Positions 9,744 through 19,067 of a stretch of DNA of 25,745 nucleotides are shown piece by piece. Made by a program: the position numbers and the translations under genes. Position 1 is the stretch's first letter. Each line of letters begins with the position of its first letter. This stretch comes from Rhizophagus sp. LPA8_4_AMF (Eukaryota > Glomeromycota > Glomeromycetes > Glomerales > Glomeraceae), in contig JADRCO010000839.1 of the NCBI GenBank assembly GCA_021464525.1, positions 1 through 25,745 of the forward strand, written 5' to 3'. The notes under the pieces are model-generated. The model was not told where the DNA came from and ran no database searches. It was given only the letters and a program-made list of their open reading frames with translations.

Positions 9744-10334
9744 TAGGGATTGGAATCGATTCTACTAAAATCGAATCTATCGAAAATCGATTTAATATCG
9801 AATAAAAATCGAATCTATTACATTGGTGGTAACTTTAGTCAAGTTCATAGTATTGGCACGAATTGCAAGTAATGTGACTCTTAGATTAATAGCTTAACCT
9901 AAAAATATATAAAAAAGTTAGTTTTATAACGAGTTAAATAAATTCTAATTCTGGCCGGCATTATGAATTGGGCCCGAATTATATCATTTGAAAAAAAGTA
10001 AAAATTTTTTTTTTTGACAAATGAACATAATAAATATTAACGAGTATAAATCACAAAAAAAACACGATAATGAATATAAAACATGAATGTAAATGCATAT
10101 ATATATGTACATAAAAATTATAGTAGTGACAAAAGATTCGATTTTTCATTAAAATCAGGATCAACAAAATCATAAAATCTCAAATGTTGTACAGTATTTT
10201 ATAGTGCATAAAATCGATTAGAATCGATTAATCAAAAATCGAAAATTGAATCTTACAATCCAATCTCATTCGATTAATCGTGATTAGTCGATTCTAGAAT
10301 CGATTCTCCAAATGACAATCGATTCCAATCCCTA
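9744..10334. mobile_element. Non-autonomous hAT-like DNA transposon
   Basis: The 591-bp element starts TAGGGATTGGAATCGATT and ends with the exact complement AATCGATTCCAATCCCTA. Each end abuts the 8-bp duplication GACCAACG. Terminal TAGGG and an 8-bp target duplication are the hallmarks of the hAT superfamily. Subterminal regions are packed with ATCGAATC/AATCGATT motifs in both orientations (9758-9817 and 10138-10320), the kind of array hAT transposases bind. There is no open frame of any length inside, so a transposase must be supplied in trans. The perfect target duplication and 18-bp terminal repeats suggest a fairly recent insertion. Confidence 0.88.
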
Positions 10335-10342
10335 GACCAACG
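10335..10342. repeat. Right 8-bp target site duplication (GACCAACG)
   Basis: Second copy of the target duplication of the hAT-like element. With both sides joined, the pre-insertion site reads TTGACCAACGTACATT. Confidence 0.8.
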
Positions 10343-10440
10343 TACATTAAAATAGTCAATAGTTTTTTATAATGAATATAATGATCTTTTTTTTAGTTGC
10401 ATTATAAAAACAAAACACTTTCCCTATAAAAAATTTTTAT

Positions 10441-10580
10441 CTGAATATTTCCATTATTTCTCCGTGGATTCCGTGAAAATGATACATTCCCGGATATCCG
10501 TGTTATAGAGATGAAAATTTCCATGATTTAGGCTATAAATTCCATGAAAATGATACATTCACGGAACAAAACATGGAAAT
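10441..10580. repeat. Tandem duplication of about 70 bp
   Basis: Two adjacent diverged copies share the core GTGAAAATGATACATTC (first at about 10472, second at about 10542 with ATGAAAATGATACATTC). Both are preceded by a TTTCCAT-ATTT block and followed by C-CGGA. No coding content. Confidence 0.7.
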
Positions 10581-10802
10581 ATAAACACTGATCACATTTT
10601 TTACAGGATCGTGGCGTAAATTATTAATTGGATTTCACATACTATAAAAACCCATTAATTTTGGGTCCACCCAACCGACCTGCGGATGTGAGCATTAAAT
10701 GTATCCTATCTAATAATATATATCAATTAGTATTCGTATCTACATATATATGTATAAGGCCATATATTCTCATAAGGTCGATTAATTAAAATAACAATAT
10801 TA

Positions 10803-11003
10803 TTAAAACCAATATTTTATTTTTCCCTTGACATAATCATTATCAATATCCTCATTACCATCCCTGATCATATAACGTAATTCATCATTAGTCTTATACT
10901 TCTTTATCTTCCTTTTATACTCTTCTAGTATTGTTTTAAGTTTTCTCAATTTCAATAATCGCTTCATATCTTTATAGCCAAATAAGCCTTCTAATATTAT
11001 CAT
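10803..11003 (-). CDS. Small lysine-rich hypothetical protein
   Basis: An ATG-initiated 66-codon frame. The middle (MKRLLKLRKLKTILEEYKRK, residues 13-32) is a charged amphipathic helix and could be a short coiled coil. The tail is acidic (RDGNEDIDNDYVKGK). It could equally be the remaining end of a larger gene. No family recognised, and AT-rich DNA favours such Lys/Ile-rich frames by chance. Confidence 0.3.
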   Translation of the reverse strand: MIILEGLFGYKDMKRLLKLRKLKTILEEYKRKIKKYKTNDELRYMIRDGNEDIDNDYVKGKIKYWF

Positions 11004-11240
11004 AACAAAGTTCCCATCCTCTTTAATTTTAGCAATGCGATCTAGGTAATATGATCATCGTTTAACTACATATTTTTATTATGTACGTCGTCCCTCCCAA
11101 ACTAGTCCTTCAAACCTTGAACGTACGATATTAATTATTTTCTTTTTCTGTCAGTTCAAACAAATTAATTTGTTAGTAATGATAAAAAGATAATAATATA
11201 TATTTTCTAAACATTAATTTGAAACAGTACATTTAATAAT

Positions 11241-11392
11241 AATATTATAGTACGTGGGCAATATCACTTATTTTTCATGGATTAATGGGTGATCGGCTAT
11301 AAATTTTGCCACTGGCGTAGCAAAATTTTAGCCAATCATCCATTAACCATGTAAAAATAAGTGATATTGCTCTCCCCCCGTATTATAATATA
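11241..11392. mobile_element. Fold-back MITE, about 150 bp
   Basis: The left arm begins AATATTATAGTAC and runs through GCAATATCACTTATTTTTCA and GGCTATAAATTTTGC. The right arm is its near-perfect complement (GCAAAATTTTAGCC ... TGAAAAATA-like block ... GTGATATTGC ... GTATTATAATATT). Arms are about 70 bases each around a 9-base centre (CACTGGCGTA region). Flanks are TA-rich, so a TA target duplication is possible but cannot be proven. There is no coding frame. This is a typical palindromic miniature element. Confidence 0.8.
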
Positions 11393-13838
11393 TTAATAAA
11401 ATTTCTAATTAAACTTTATCCACTTAAAGAAATTGAAATCCTTCAAATCCAAATTTTATTCAGATATTGTATGTTTGAAGGGGGAAAATGTGTAACATCT
11501 GTTTAATAATGTGTTTAATATCCAACTCGAGTGTTAAGCTGACAAAATAGGCAATTTCATAGTTTTTTTATCATTGTATCCAGTTTTAGAATGACGAATT
11601 TTTTTGTACCATAAATAAAATTACTATTTGTTAAAATAAATTATTATTTGTTGTGTTCCATGTATCATACATGCTCACGTGACAAACACTTGACTGCGGC
11701 AAATCGCTTTTATACCTTAGAAATGTGATTCGACAAATCAAGGACAAAATTGAGCCACGTTATCAAAGTTTGTTAAAATATTCGCTCGGTAGTAAAGTAT
11801 TACTATGTTATTTCCTTTATTAATTGATTTCCTTTTTATGAAATTCTAAAAAAAGTATTTTATTGTATAATTTTGATATTTACGTTATTAAAATTTTGAT
11901 AAAAAAAGAAATTAATTGTCGCTTAATCTCTTTCACAAAAAGTGATTATTAAATGGAGAACAATCTAAAAGTTTATAGTTATTAGCGTATTATTATTAGG
12001 ATTTTTTATAATAATAATTAAAATTTTTTATAAATTTTTTTATTGGTCTATCTTATGAAATTATTATAAATATTAATATAAAAAAAAAAAAAAATGGAAA
12101 GAGTCCATGTTGATAACACTAGTAATCCGATATAAACTCCTTTCATATAATATATTTGGCATTCTATAATTTCCGACTTTTCCGATTTGATTATTGTGAA
12201 CATTCAAATGCCATATCTAGTACTTCATTATGCACGTATGCACGGCGCTTTTGAATTAAAAAGAGTAACAGGAGACATGATTAACCTTTTTCGATTTTTT
12301 ATAGTTTTTTTTATGGAAATTAATTCATACGTAACTAAGTTATACACGGAGATAAATAAGGTTTGTACGAAAAACATATGAACATCACGGAAGTTTTTTA
12401 TTTCTATCCGTAATTATTTTGTGTAATTTAAAATAAATAATTTTTATTAGTATAATACGTGATATAATAATAATTTTAGAATTATTTTTATTTAATAAAA
12501 AGACAAAGGCCAGAACAATACCAACTAATAGTAATTATCGTTATAAGCGAGATTAGGAATGCGAATAAAGATCTTGACGTTACAAAAATTCTCGGCTTTC
12601 GAACTTTCATACGTTAACTTTTTTAGTAAGAACAAAAAATATATATTTAAATTTTTTTGAAACACTTGCGTAGTACGTAAAATAACTATCGGAGTTATTC
12701 ATATATTATTTACATTCATTGGCTTAATAATAGAAGTTGCGGTTAAAGAAACTTTAACGTACAATAATGCCAAAAGTGTATATGCAGATCTTTTCATTAA
12801 CTGAATATATCGTTATTGATGAGTATTATAAGAGTTCACTGATGATCATCTTCACAAATGGTTTTCATCATCGTAATGTTTTATGATAAAGACTACGATT
12901 TAATTGTTTATAATGTCGTGTATTTTATCGATAAAAAATAAAATATTTCAAGAATCTTTCGGATAAGCCGGAAAGTAATTTTATCATCTAAGCAAAGACG
13001 CGATACCTCACCGAGCATTTATATTAGTAGCACGTCATTCAAAAGTTTGTAATACCAAAAATTGTTTCAATTTTCCTAATACAGTATAGAGTTGGGAATT
13101 TTTGTCATACAAAAATCTAATAGAATTTCTTATATAGGTTTTTATTAAGATTTTGTAATTCCAAACACGTATTTTATAACAAACTTTCAAATATTTAATA
13201 TATTTTATTGGATTATCAAATCACATACCATTCAATTTTAATACTTAAACGGAAACAATTACTGTATAATTGAATAATTTAGTAATACGATGCGATTAGC
13301 GACGGAGTTGAATTATTTTTCTTAAAAAAAAAATATGAATCTTATATTATATTTGGTAATTTAATAATTGACTGATATAGATCCATATTTGTTTACATTT
13401 GAGTCTATTAAGAAAAGTATATTATATTACCAAAGATTATACAAAAATAAAGTTCACTCCTTCATCTATGATTTGATGTTTCAATAAACTTTTGTTAAAT
13501 ATGACATTATATTATTATTACTATAAACTTTATATAATTAATAAATTTCTTTCATTACTTACATATTTGATTATAGATAAAAATTGTGTCTCGAATATTA
13601 CTATATTACTACAAATATGTATTTGATTATTTTTCCTTTTCTTATTTAAAAAAGTTTAAAAAGGTTGACTATTGTTATAGATGAAAATATTTATACGTGT
13701 ATTATATATTTATACTAATCTTATTAACTTGTTAATATGGAAATTATATGTTTAAATCATTTTTAATCACAAAAGTGTATAAATATGTGTGGGTTTCTTC
13801 AATTTTTCAATTCTTTAATTATTTACAATTTTTTAAAA
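11393..13838. other. Long gene-poor region
   Basis: No gene I can support. Two short plus-strand frames have slightly better than random composition: one from an ATG at 12208 (MPYLVLHYARMHGAFELKRV, ending at 12381) and one at 12767-12886 (39 codons, MPKVYMQIFSLTEYIVIDEY). Either could be an exon relic. A weak inverted pair (GTTTGTAAT at 13045 and ATTACAAAA-like complement at 13151-13166) may mark another decayed element. Confidence 0.4.
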
Positions 13839-14078
13839 ATGCCAAAATCAAAAAAAATTAAAATAGTTCATTGCAACCCTAATAAGAAACAGAAGAAGCA
13901 ACCGAATTGCTTCATTCTGTTCCGGCGTGATATCGCGCCAAAAGTACGCATTAGGGCAAAGGCTGCGTCTAAGCTTTGGAACATGTTGCCCGATGATGTA
14001 AAAGAGCAATATAAATGCTCTTATAATATATCATCTACTGATGGCCAAAAACCGGGCCAATCAGTGTTTCGTTTTTAG
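13839..14078 (+). CDS. Short HMG-box protein
   Basis: I start it at the ATG at 13839, because the 18 codons upstream in the same frame are low-complexity and untranslated-looking; an upstream ATG at 13785 would give 97 residues. The 79-residue product opens with a basic stretch (KSKKIKI, KKQKKQ), then PNCFILFRRDIAPKV at 22-36, matching helix 1 of fungal MATA-type HMG boxes (PNAF-LFR). AASKLWNMLPDDVKEQY at 42-58 matches helix 2 into helix 3, with the conserved tryptophan at 47. HMG boxes bend DNA, and Rhizophagus-type fungi carry large families of MATA_HMG genes. This copy is unusually small: the helix 1-helix 2 linker is short and helix 3 ends early, replaced by a tail (SSTDGQKPGQSVFRF) with no HMG character. 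A GTAAAG just after the stop could be a donor if the gene is longer. DNA binding may be impaired. Confidence 0.6.
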   Translation: MPKSKKIKIVHCNPNKKQKKQPNCFILFRRDIAPKVRIRAKAASKLWNMLPDDVKEQYKCSYNISSTDGQKPGQSVFRF

Positions 14079-14330
14079 GTAAAGGTAAATCTGAATATTG
14101 ATATTTTCTCGCATTTATTAAAGATTTACATATAATCTCTTACATTAAAATTAGCGATTCAAATCGACCGTTACACGAATAAATCGATGGCAAACCGATA
14201 TCGTCTATATTATTTATATGATCTTATTTTTTAATTTTTTTGTTGTTTTAATTTTTTTTATTTTTTTTCTACATATTCCCGTGCTTTCAAAATCGATTCG
14301 TAGTACAACTACCTTCTCTTTTTCTTTTTT

Positions 14331-14417
14331 TACTCCTACATCTAAGTATTTTTCTTTTCTTACATACTCCCACATCTTAAGTATTTTTCTTTTATTATTC
14401 TCACATCTAAGTAAAAA
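14331..14417. repeat. T-rich tandem repeat, about 34-bp period
   Basis: The block CTACATCTAAGTATTTTTCTT recurs as CCACATCTTAAGTATTTTTC and then in part as CTCACATCTAAGTA, giving about 2.5 units within a pyrimidine-rich tract. Frames crossing it on either strand are by-products of this composition. Confidence 0.7.
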
Positions 14418-14734
14418 GCTCAATTTATTAAGCCTATGTCTTTTAATTAGTCACAGTCGTAATTTCTTTATATTTTTCGTCATTTTCTTTTTCGGATTTT
14501 TTTTTTGAGGAACTTCACAATTCATATGGTATTTTAATAAACGTTTTATTTATGACATCCTAATTATGACAATAATCATCCTGTTATACAACTAGTAAAA
14601 GAAATATATCATGTTTTGCTAGTTTAATTATTCATGTATTGTAGTTATGAATCACTCACTTATGATAATATAAATATGTCACGTTCAGTCATGTGATATT
14701 CTCTATAATCTGCTCACCCATGTCCCGAAAAAAA

Positions 14735-15018
14735 TATTTTTCGCTTTTTCGCAAATCTTAATATGGACCAAATTTATTGTTAAATGCTGCCTAAGAACTC
14801 AAGCAAACAGAAAATTTTGAGAAAAATAATTGGAAATTTATTTTAAAGCCCAGATTCACTTTCTCGATATTACATTACCAATCTTAACTGAATTATCAAT
14901 TAATGAACATATTATGTCAACATCTCATTTAAATTCCGAATATTATTTATTAATTATATTTTACATTAGTTAGTCTATAAAATGAAGTACATAAGTATTG
15001 CGAAAAAGAGAAAAAAAA
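14735..15018. repeat. Possible MITE with about 20-bp terminal inverted repeats
   Basis: The left end (CGCTTTTTCGCAAATCTTA, 14742-14760) and the complement of the right end (CTCTTTTTCGCAATACTTA, from 14992-15010) agree at about 16 of 19 positions. They enclose roughly 230 bases with no coding sequence. No target duplication is evident. A chance inverted pair in AT-rich DNA is possible, though the shared TTTTTCGCAA core is uncommon here. Confidence 0.4.
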
Positions 15019-15045
15019 ACAAAAATTATTGATTTTTTTCACACA

Positions 15046-15270
15046 CTATTCTTTCTCGCCTCGAATAGATAGACTTGAGGAATAATCTTTTGATCTTACA
15101 GTGCTAAAGTTTTCAAAGGCATTATCATTAGGACGAGAACCTTTTGCAATACGTTCATCAAAATCTAAAACTTCATTTCCAGACGAGTTGGATTATGTAT
15201 GTTATCTATGATTTTGCTTTGTTCACCTTCAAATAACTCGAGTTTCAAATGACAACAACCCAAACTGTTC
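15046..15270 (-). pseudogene. C-terminal coding relic, Ser/acidic tail
   Basis: The minus strand from 15189 to a TAG at 15046 reads GNEVLDFDERIAKGSRPNDN followed by AFENFSTVRSKDYSSSLSI and RGEKE. Directly upstream, in another frame, is LKLELFEGEQSKIIDNIHNP, so a frameshift lies near 15190. Composition is clearly protein-like. It reads like the disordered C-terminus of a larger protein, but the family cannot be named. On the opposite strand a 33-codon frame (15250-15351) with EREYMASGLEYNPGFIIE is also reasonable and may belong to a different relic. Confidence 0.5.
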
Positions 15271-15650
15271 ATCCTATTGACACTCCAAGAATTGAACGAG
15301 AATATATGGCCTCAGGATTAGAATATAATCCTGGATTTATAATTGAATAATCTTGAAAAATCTAAGGCCGAAATTCTCAAAAGTTGAAAGGTGATTGTTT
15401 ATTTATTTATTTATTTTTTATATATTGATTATAACGTCATTATTATCATTATCATTTAATAGAGCGATGATTATGAATAAGAGTAAGGACTTGGACTCTG
15501 AGAAAATTAGGAAAGAACCAAATTGCTAGTAAATATTATATAAAGTAAGTGTAAAAATGTATGCTTTATAATATTAATTAAATTTGTAACATAAGTAATC
15601 ACTTAATTTAATAATTTTTATTCAGTGTTATATGTTATATAATTCTAAAT

Positions 15651-16517
15651 TTAATTCACAATCCAATAAAGTTTCAAGAGACGACTTTTATGATCTCCTG
15701 TAAACCAACTGTATGTCTGAAAATTGAAGTAACTATTCAAATATTAATGATTCAATCTTCTTCTAAAAAAAAATTGACAACTTTAATATATACTTACTTT
15801 CAATTGTTTCTTAGCAACATGGATTATTTCAAGGTTGTTTAGTAACAACTTATCTTGATATTCACGATAATAAGCTGGAAGCGGCTTTTTGGGAACTTCG
15901 AAGAGTTTTGCTTTGGTCTTTCCCTTAAGCGAATCATCAACATATTTATCCACTTTCATCTTATAGAATTATCAATTTTTGGAATATTTCTCAAGGGAGT
16001 GGTTATACTTGGTACTTGACACGTGCGTCTTCGGTATTATATATCTTCGTGTGATGGTTCAATAACATTGCTTTTTTCCATTGTGTTTTTCCTTTGATAG
16101 TTTCTGATTCTTAATTGCCATTATCTGGAACGACATTAATTTTCATTTCTTCTATTTGTCGTTGCTTTTCATCCTCATTGCGAGCTTTTTTACTTTAGAA
16201 GCGGAAGAAATAGGCTTTGTACGTTTTTTGTATAATAAAAGTCTAGGTTGAATTTCATTATCAGGAAAAAATTTCTTAAACAGTTGCTTTATTTGAAAGT
16301 TGTCCGTCTTTGAGTTTATCACGTTTAATACAAGTTGACCCTCTAACTGATGTTGAGAGCGAGGCAGTACTTTTAGAATTAGTATTAAACCTGCTAATTC
16401 TTTTTCTTTGCATTTTTTTAAGAATATTTTCGCTGTAAGAAAAAATTTATTAATGAATGGAGTATTATATGAAAATAAGTTAAATTGACACATTTGGAAA
16501 TAAATCATGAGTGTCAA
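15651..16517 (-). pseudogene. Multi-frameshift gene relic with a surviving intron
   Basis: Reading on the minus strand from 16517, a frame of about 105 codons contains KEKELAGLILILKVLPRSQH, then FPDNEIQPRLLLYKKRTKPI. Near 16195 it must shift one base to continue KKARNEDEKQRQIEEMKINV and VPDNGN. Further shifts and stops lead to a segment with PSITTPLRNIPKIDNSIR. A final shift leads to the ATG at 15959: MKVDKYVDDSLKGKTKAKLF, VPKKPLPAYYREYQDKLL and IIHVAKKQLK. There the sequence GTAAGT (donor at 15797) and TTTTCAG (acceptor ending 15717) bound an 81-base intron. The last exon, TYSWFTGDHKSRLLKLYWIV, ends at TAA 15651. The 3' part (75 residues) could still be expressed as a short two-exon gene. 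I do not recognise the family. Confidence 0.6.
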
Positions 16518-16690
16518 AAATATACTGTAAATTAACTCAATTGATTTTGTATGATCGGGTTGAAAAAAAGGTTTGTCTGTAACGTGTTAACTTAAAATTT
16601 TATATTTTATCTTTTCAACTTAATGATTTATCTGATCAGAACTGATTGATAAATATTTATAATTAGAGTATCAAGTATCAACGAAACAAT

Positions 16691-17580
16691 GACTCGTTAT
16701 CAAAGAAATAAAGAAATGCATAATGTCAAGCACATCGAGCTGTTTTGAAAGGTACAAGTCATGTTTTATCATAATTTTAGTTCGTTAATCGTTATCAAAA
16801 TTACTAAATGTAGAAATATTAAAGAAAGACACATTTACATTTGAGTACAGCTAAAAACACATGGCATTCTGAATATATTTCTTTTATTAAATTGTGATGA
16901 TTTAATAAAGTTCTTCACGAAAAAAAAGAAAAAAAAAAAAATTCCAAACCCAACTCAAGAAGATATTGCCGATGATGCTTTAGAAATAGTGCGGAAAAAT
17001 CAAACACTAAACGGTTATACCTTCTGTCTCACATCATAGAATATATTCAATCTTTTTAGTTTAATGGTTGTATTGTTTTGATTTAAGAAGATTGCCTGCA
17101 AGGCTGCAATCGTGAATCGTGATAGAAAAATCAATCATGTATAACACGAAATGTCGTATGATCAATATTTAACAATTTGGTATCTCGAATTGATTCTTTT
17201 GCATGACTCATTAGGGTAATCATTTTCATGGACTTATGAAGTACCAACCGATTTAACTATACGGAATTTAAAAAAGATATTAAAAGATCTTTAAAATTTA
17301 ATACTTTAATTGAAATTTTTAATAAATTAATTTAAAAATGTTGTTTTAATGACTCTTGGGGGAGGTATGTGTCTTATAATGTGATATTATTCGACCGTTC
17401 TAAATATTTTTCAAGCAAAAATCTAAAACTTTTTTTTTCCTATTAAGGGTGCTGCAGCTATAAAGAATTGGAAGCAGGATTGATCTTTACCTTCTCCTGA
17501 AATTTCCGTATCACTGATCATATCAGAGAAGACTCCGTGTGGTCGAAACTACTCATCCGGTGGATCAAGACATCAAGCTT
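16691..17580 (+). pseudogene. Scattered plus-strand coding scraps
   Basis: Several short segments look protein-like but do not join into one frame: TRYQRNKEMHNVKHIELF (from ATG at about 16689), IPNPTQEDIADDALEIVRKN (about 16943), WTYEVPTDLTIRNLKKILKD (about 17230), and around 17455-17570 either GAAAIKNWKQD or, in another frame, SYKELEAGLIF and ITDHIREDSVWSKLLIRWIK. Competing frames and the lack of matched splice sites make strand and gene structure uncertain. It may be a decayed multi-exon gene or pieces of several. Confidence 0.3.
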
Positions 17581-17804
17581 TATTTTCTTTTTCTTTTTCT
17601 TTTTACGCTTCACAAGAACTATTATTATATTATTAATAACAATTTATTTGCATTTTTTGTATTAATTATGTATTCATTTATTTATAGATTTTCTTTCTAT
17701 TTTTTTTTTAATAGATTTGATTGATTTTGATATTTTATAGATTCCTTTTTTTTCTTTTTAATAAATTTGTTTAATCTTGAAATACAATATGAATCTTTCA
17801 ATTT

Positions 17805-18071
17805 TTGGCATTAATTGCGCTGATAAGTCTCATATCTGATCCAACTGTACGCTTTGGTACATTTTGTGAGAGCAAATTTTTGCACGAAATGATTTGTCAG
17901 CTCTTTCCAGAATATTACTCAAAATCTACTACTTGCATTTTCTTTTTCCGTTTTTTAAAAAAAATAAAAAATAAAATACGTTATTTAATTTCAAATTCAA
18001 ATCTAACTAGACAATATTATTTTTTAAAAAAAGTTACGAATTTAAAATCGATTAGTTATCCCATTAATTAA
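17805..18071 (+). pseudogene. Short coding-like fragment
   Basis: The frame is open from about 17805. Residues SDPTVRFGTFCESKFLHEMI and CQLFPEYYSKSTT have normal composition, and after that the translation becomes Phe/Lys-rich and looks like non-coding AT-rich DNA. No ATG starts it (the first codon is TTG). At most it is a relic exon. Confidence 0.25.
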
Positions 18072-18551
18072 AAATACAAATATTTTTTAATTTTGGATCA
18101 CGTTATTTATAAATAAATCACGATGTGGATTTGGTGCTATAATGAATGCGAAAACATTATTTCTTAATATTTTATGATTAAAACGTAATTTTTTTTTTTT
18201 TTGGTTGAATATGTATATAAATATATCTGTATATACACTTTGGTTAAATTCGTTAATCAATAAATACTTTCTCCATAAATGTTAATGTGCTATGATCCAA
18301 TCAAACTCGCTGATTTAACGTCCTATAATTTTGCATTCTTTTTTACAAAAAAAAAATTTTAAAAGAGTAAAAGCTCTGAATGTTTTGTCAAAATCGTTTA
18401 ATTCTTAGATTAGATGAGTTCTTTATTTTTATTTTTATTTTCCTAACATCATAAATATCGATACTTAAAAAACTACTCTCTTCTTATCTCTAATGGTTAG
18501 CATACAATTTTAATTTTACGGAGAATTCACTGTGCTATAATATGAGTAGTA

Positions 18552-18872
18552 ATGATAAAAGGAGAAGTAAATCACCATGGTCTGTACATTTTTACCCCCA
18601 CTAAAATATTTAATGGGCTGAATAAATGGATTCATTTTAAGCACGATCGATCATTAATCGATAATATAGGATGCAGCATACGAGGACCCGAAATATATAT
18701 AAAGAGGTAAGATGACTTTCAAATTTGATAGCTGTACGCATTGGTTATCTATAAGTTTAGTATGCAAAATTGCCTCCTTACATCAAAAAAAAATATGCAA
18801 ATTAATTTTCTAACCTCTGATCATCATGTGATTTGCCATCGATCAAAATTTGACGTAAAATTTTTTACGTAA
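18552..18872 (+). CDS. Possible two-exon small protein
   Basis: An ATG at 18552 opens 52 codons of protein-like sequence: MIKGEVNHHGLYIFTPTKIF, NGLNKWIHFKHDRSLIDNIG and CSIRGPEIYIK. The end overlaps a good splice donor, AG|GTAAGATG (intron from 18707). An acceptor TTTAG ends at 18760, giving a 54-base intron. The frame then continues for 37 codons (MQNCLLTSKKNMQINFLTSD, HHVICHRSKFDVKFF) to TAA at 18872, total 88 residues. Without splicing the protein would end at 18710 with 52 residues. No family recognised. The exon 1 composition is the better evidence; exon 2 and the intron are inferred. Confidence 0.4.
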
Positions 18873-19067
18873 AAAATATATTAAATATTTTTTACAATGA
18901 ATATATAATAATACATTCATCATTTTTTTCAATTACATCTTTCCGACCAAAGTAATATGAAAATAGTTGGCCCAAGACAATAGACAATATTAGAAGCATG
19001 AGAAAAAAATGATCAATAAAACTGACAGGATAACAATCAATATTTATATAAAAATTTTTGATTTTTT

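Noticed and set aside
13045-13166. Weak inverted pair
   Set aside because: Only about 12-16 bases agree, which is expected by chance in this composition.
14214-14508. Long Phe/Ser-rich frame on plus and Lys-rich frame on minus
   Set aside because: Both result from a pyrimidine-rich tract with a 34-bp tandem repeat.
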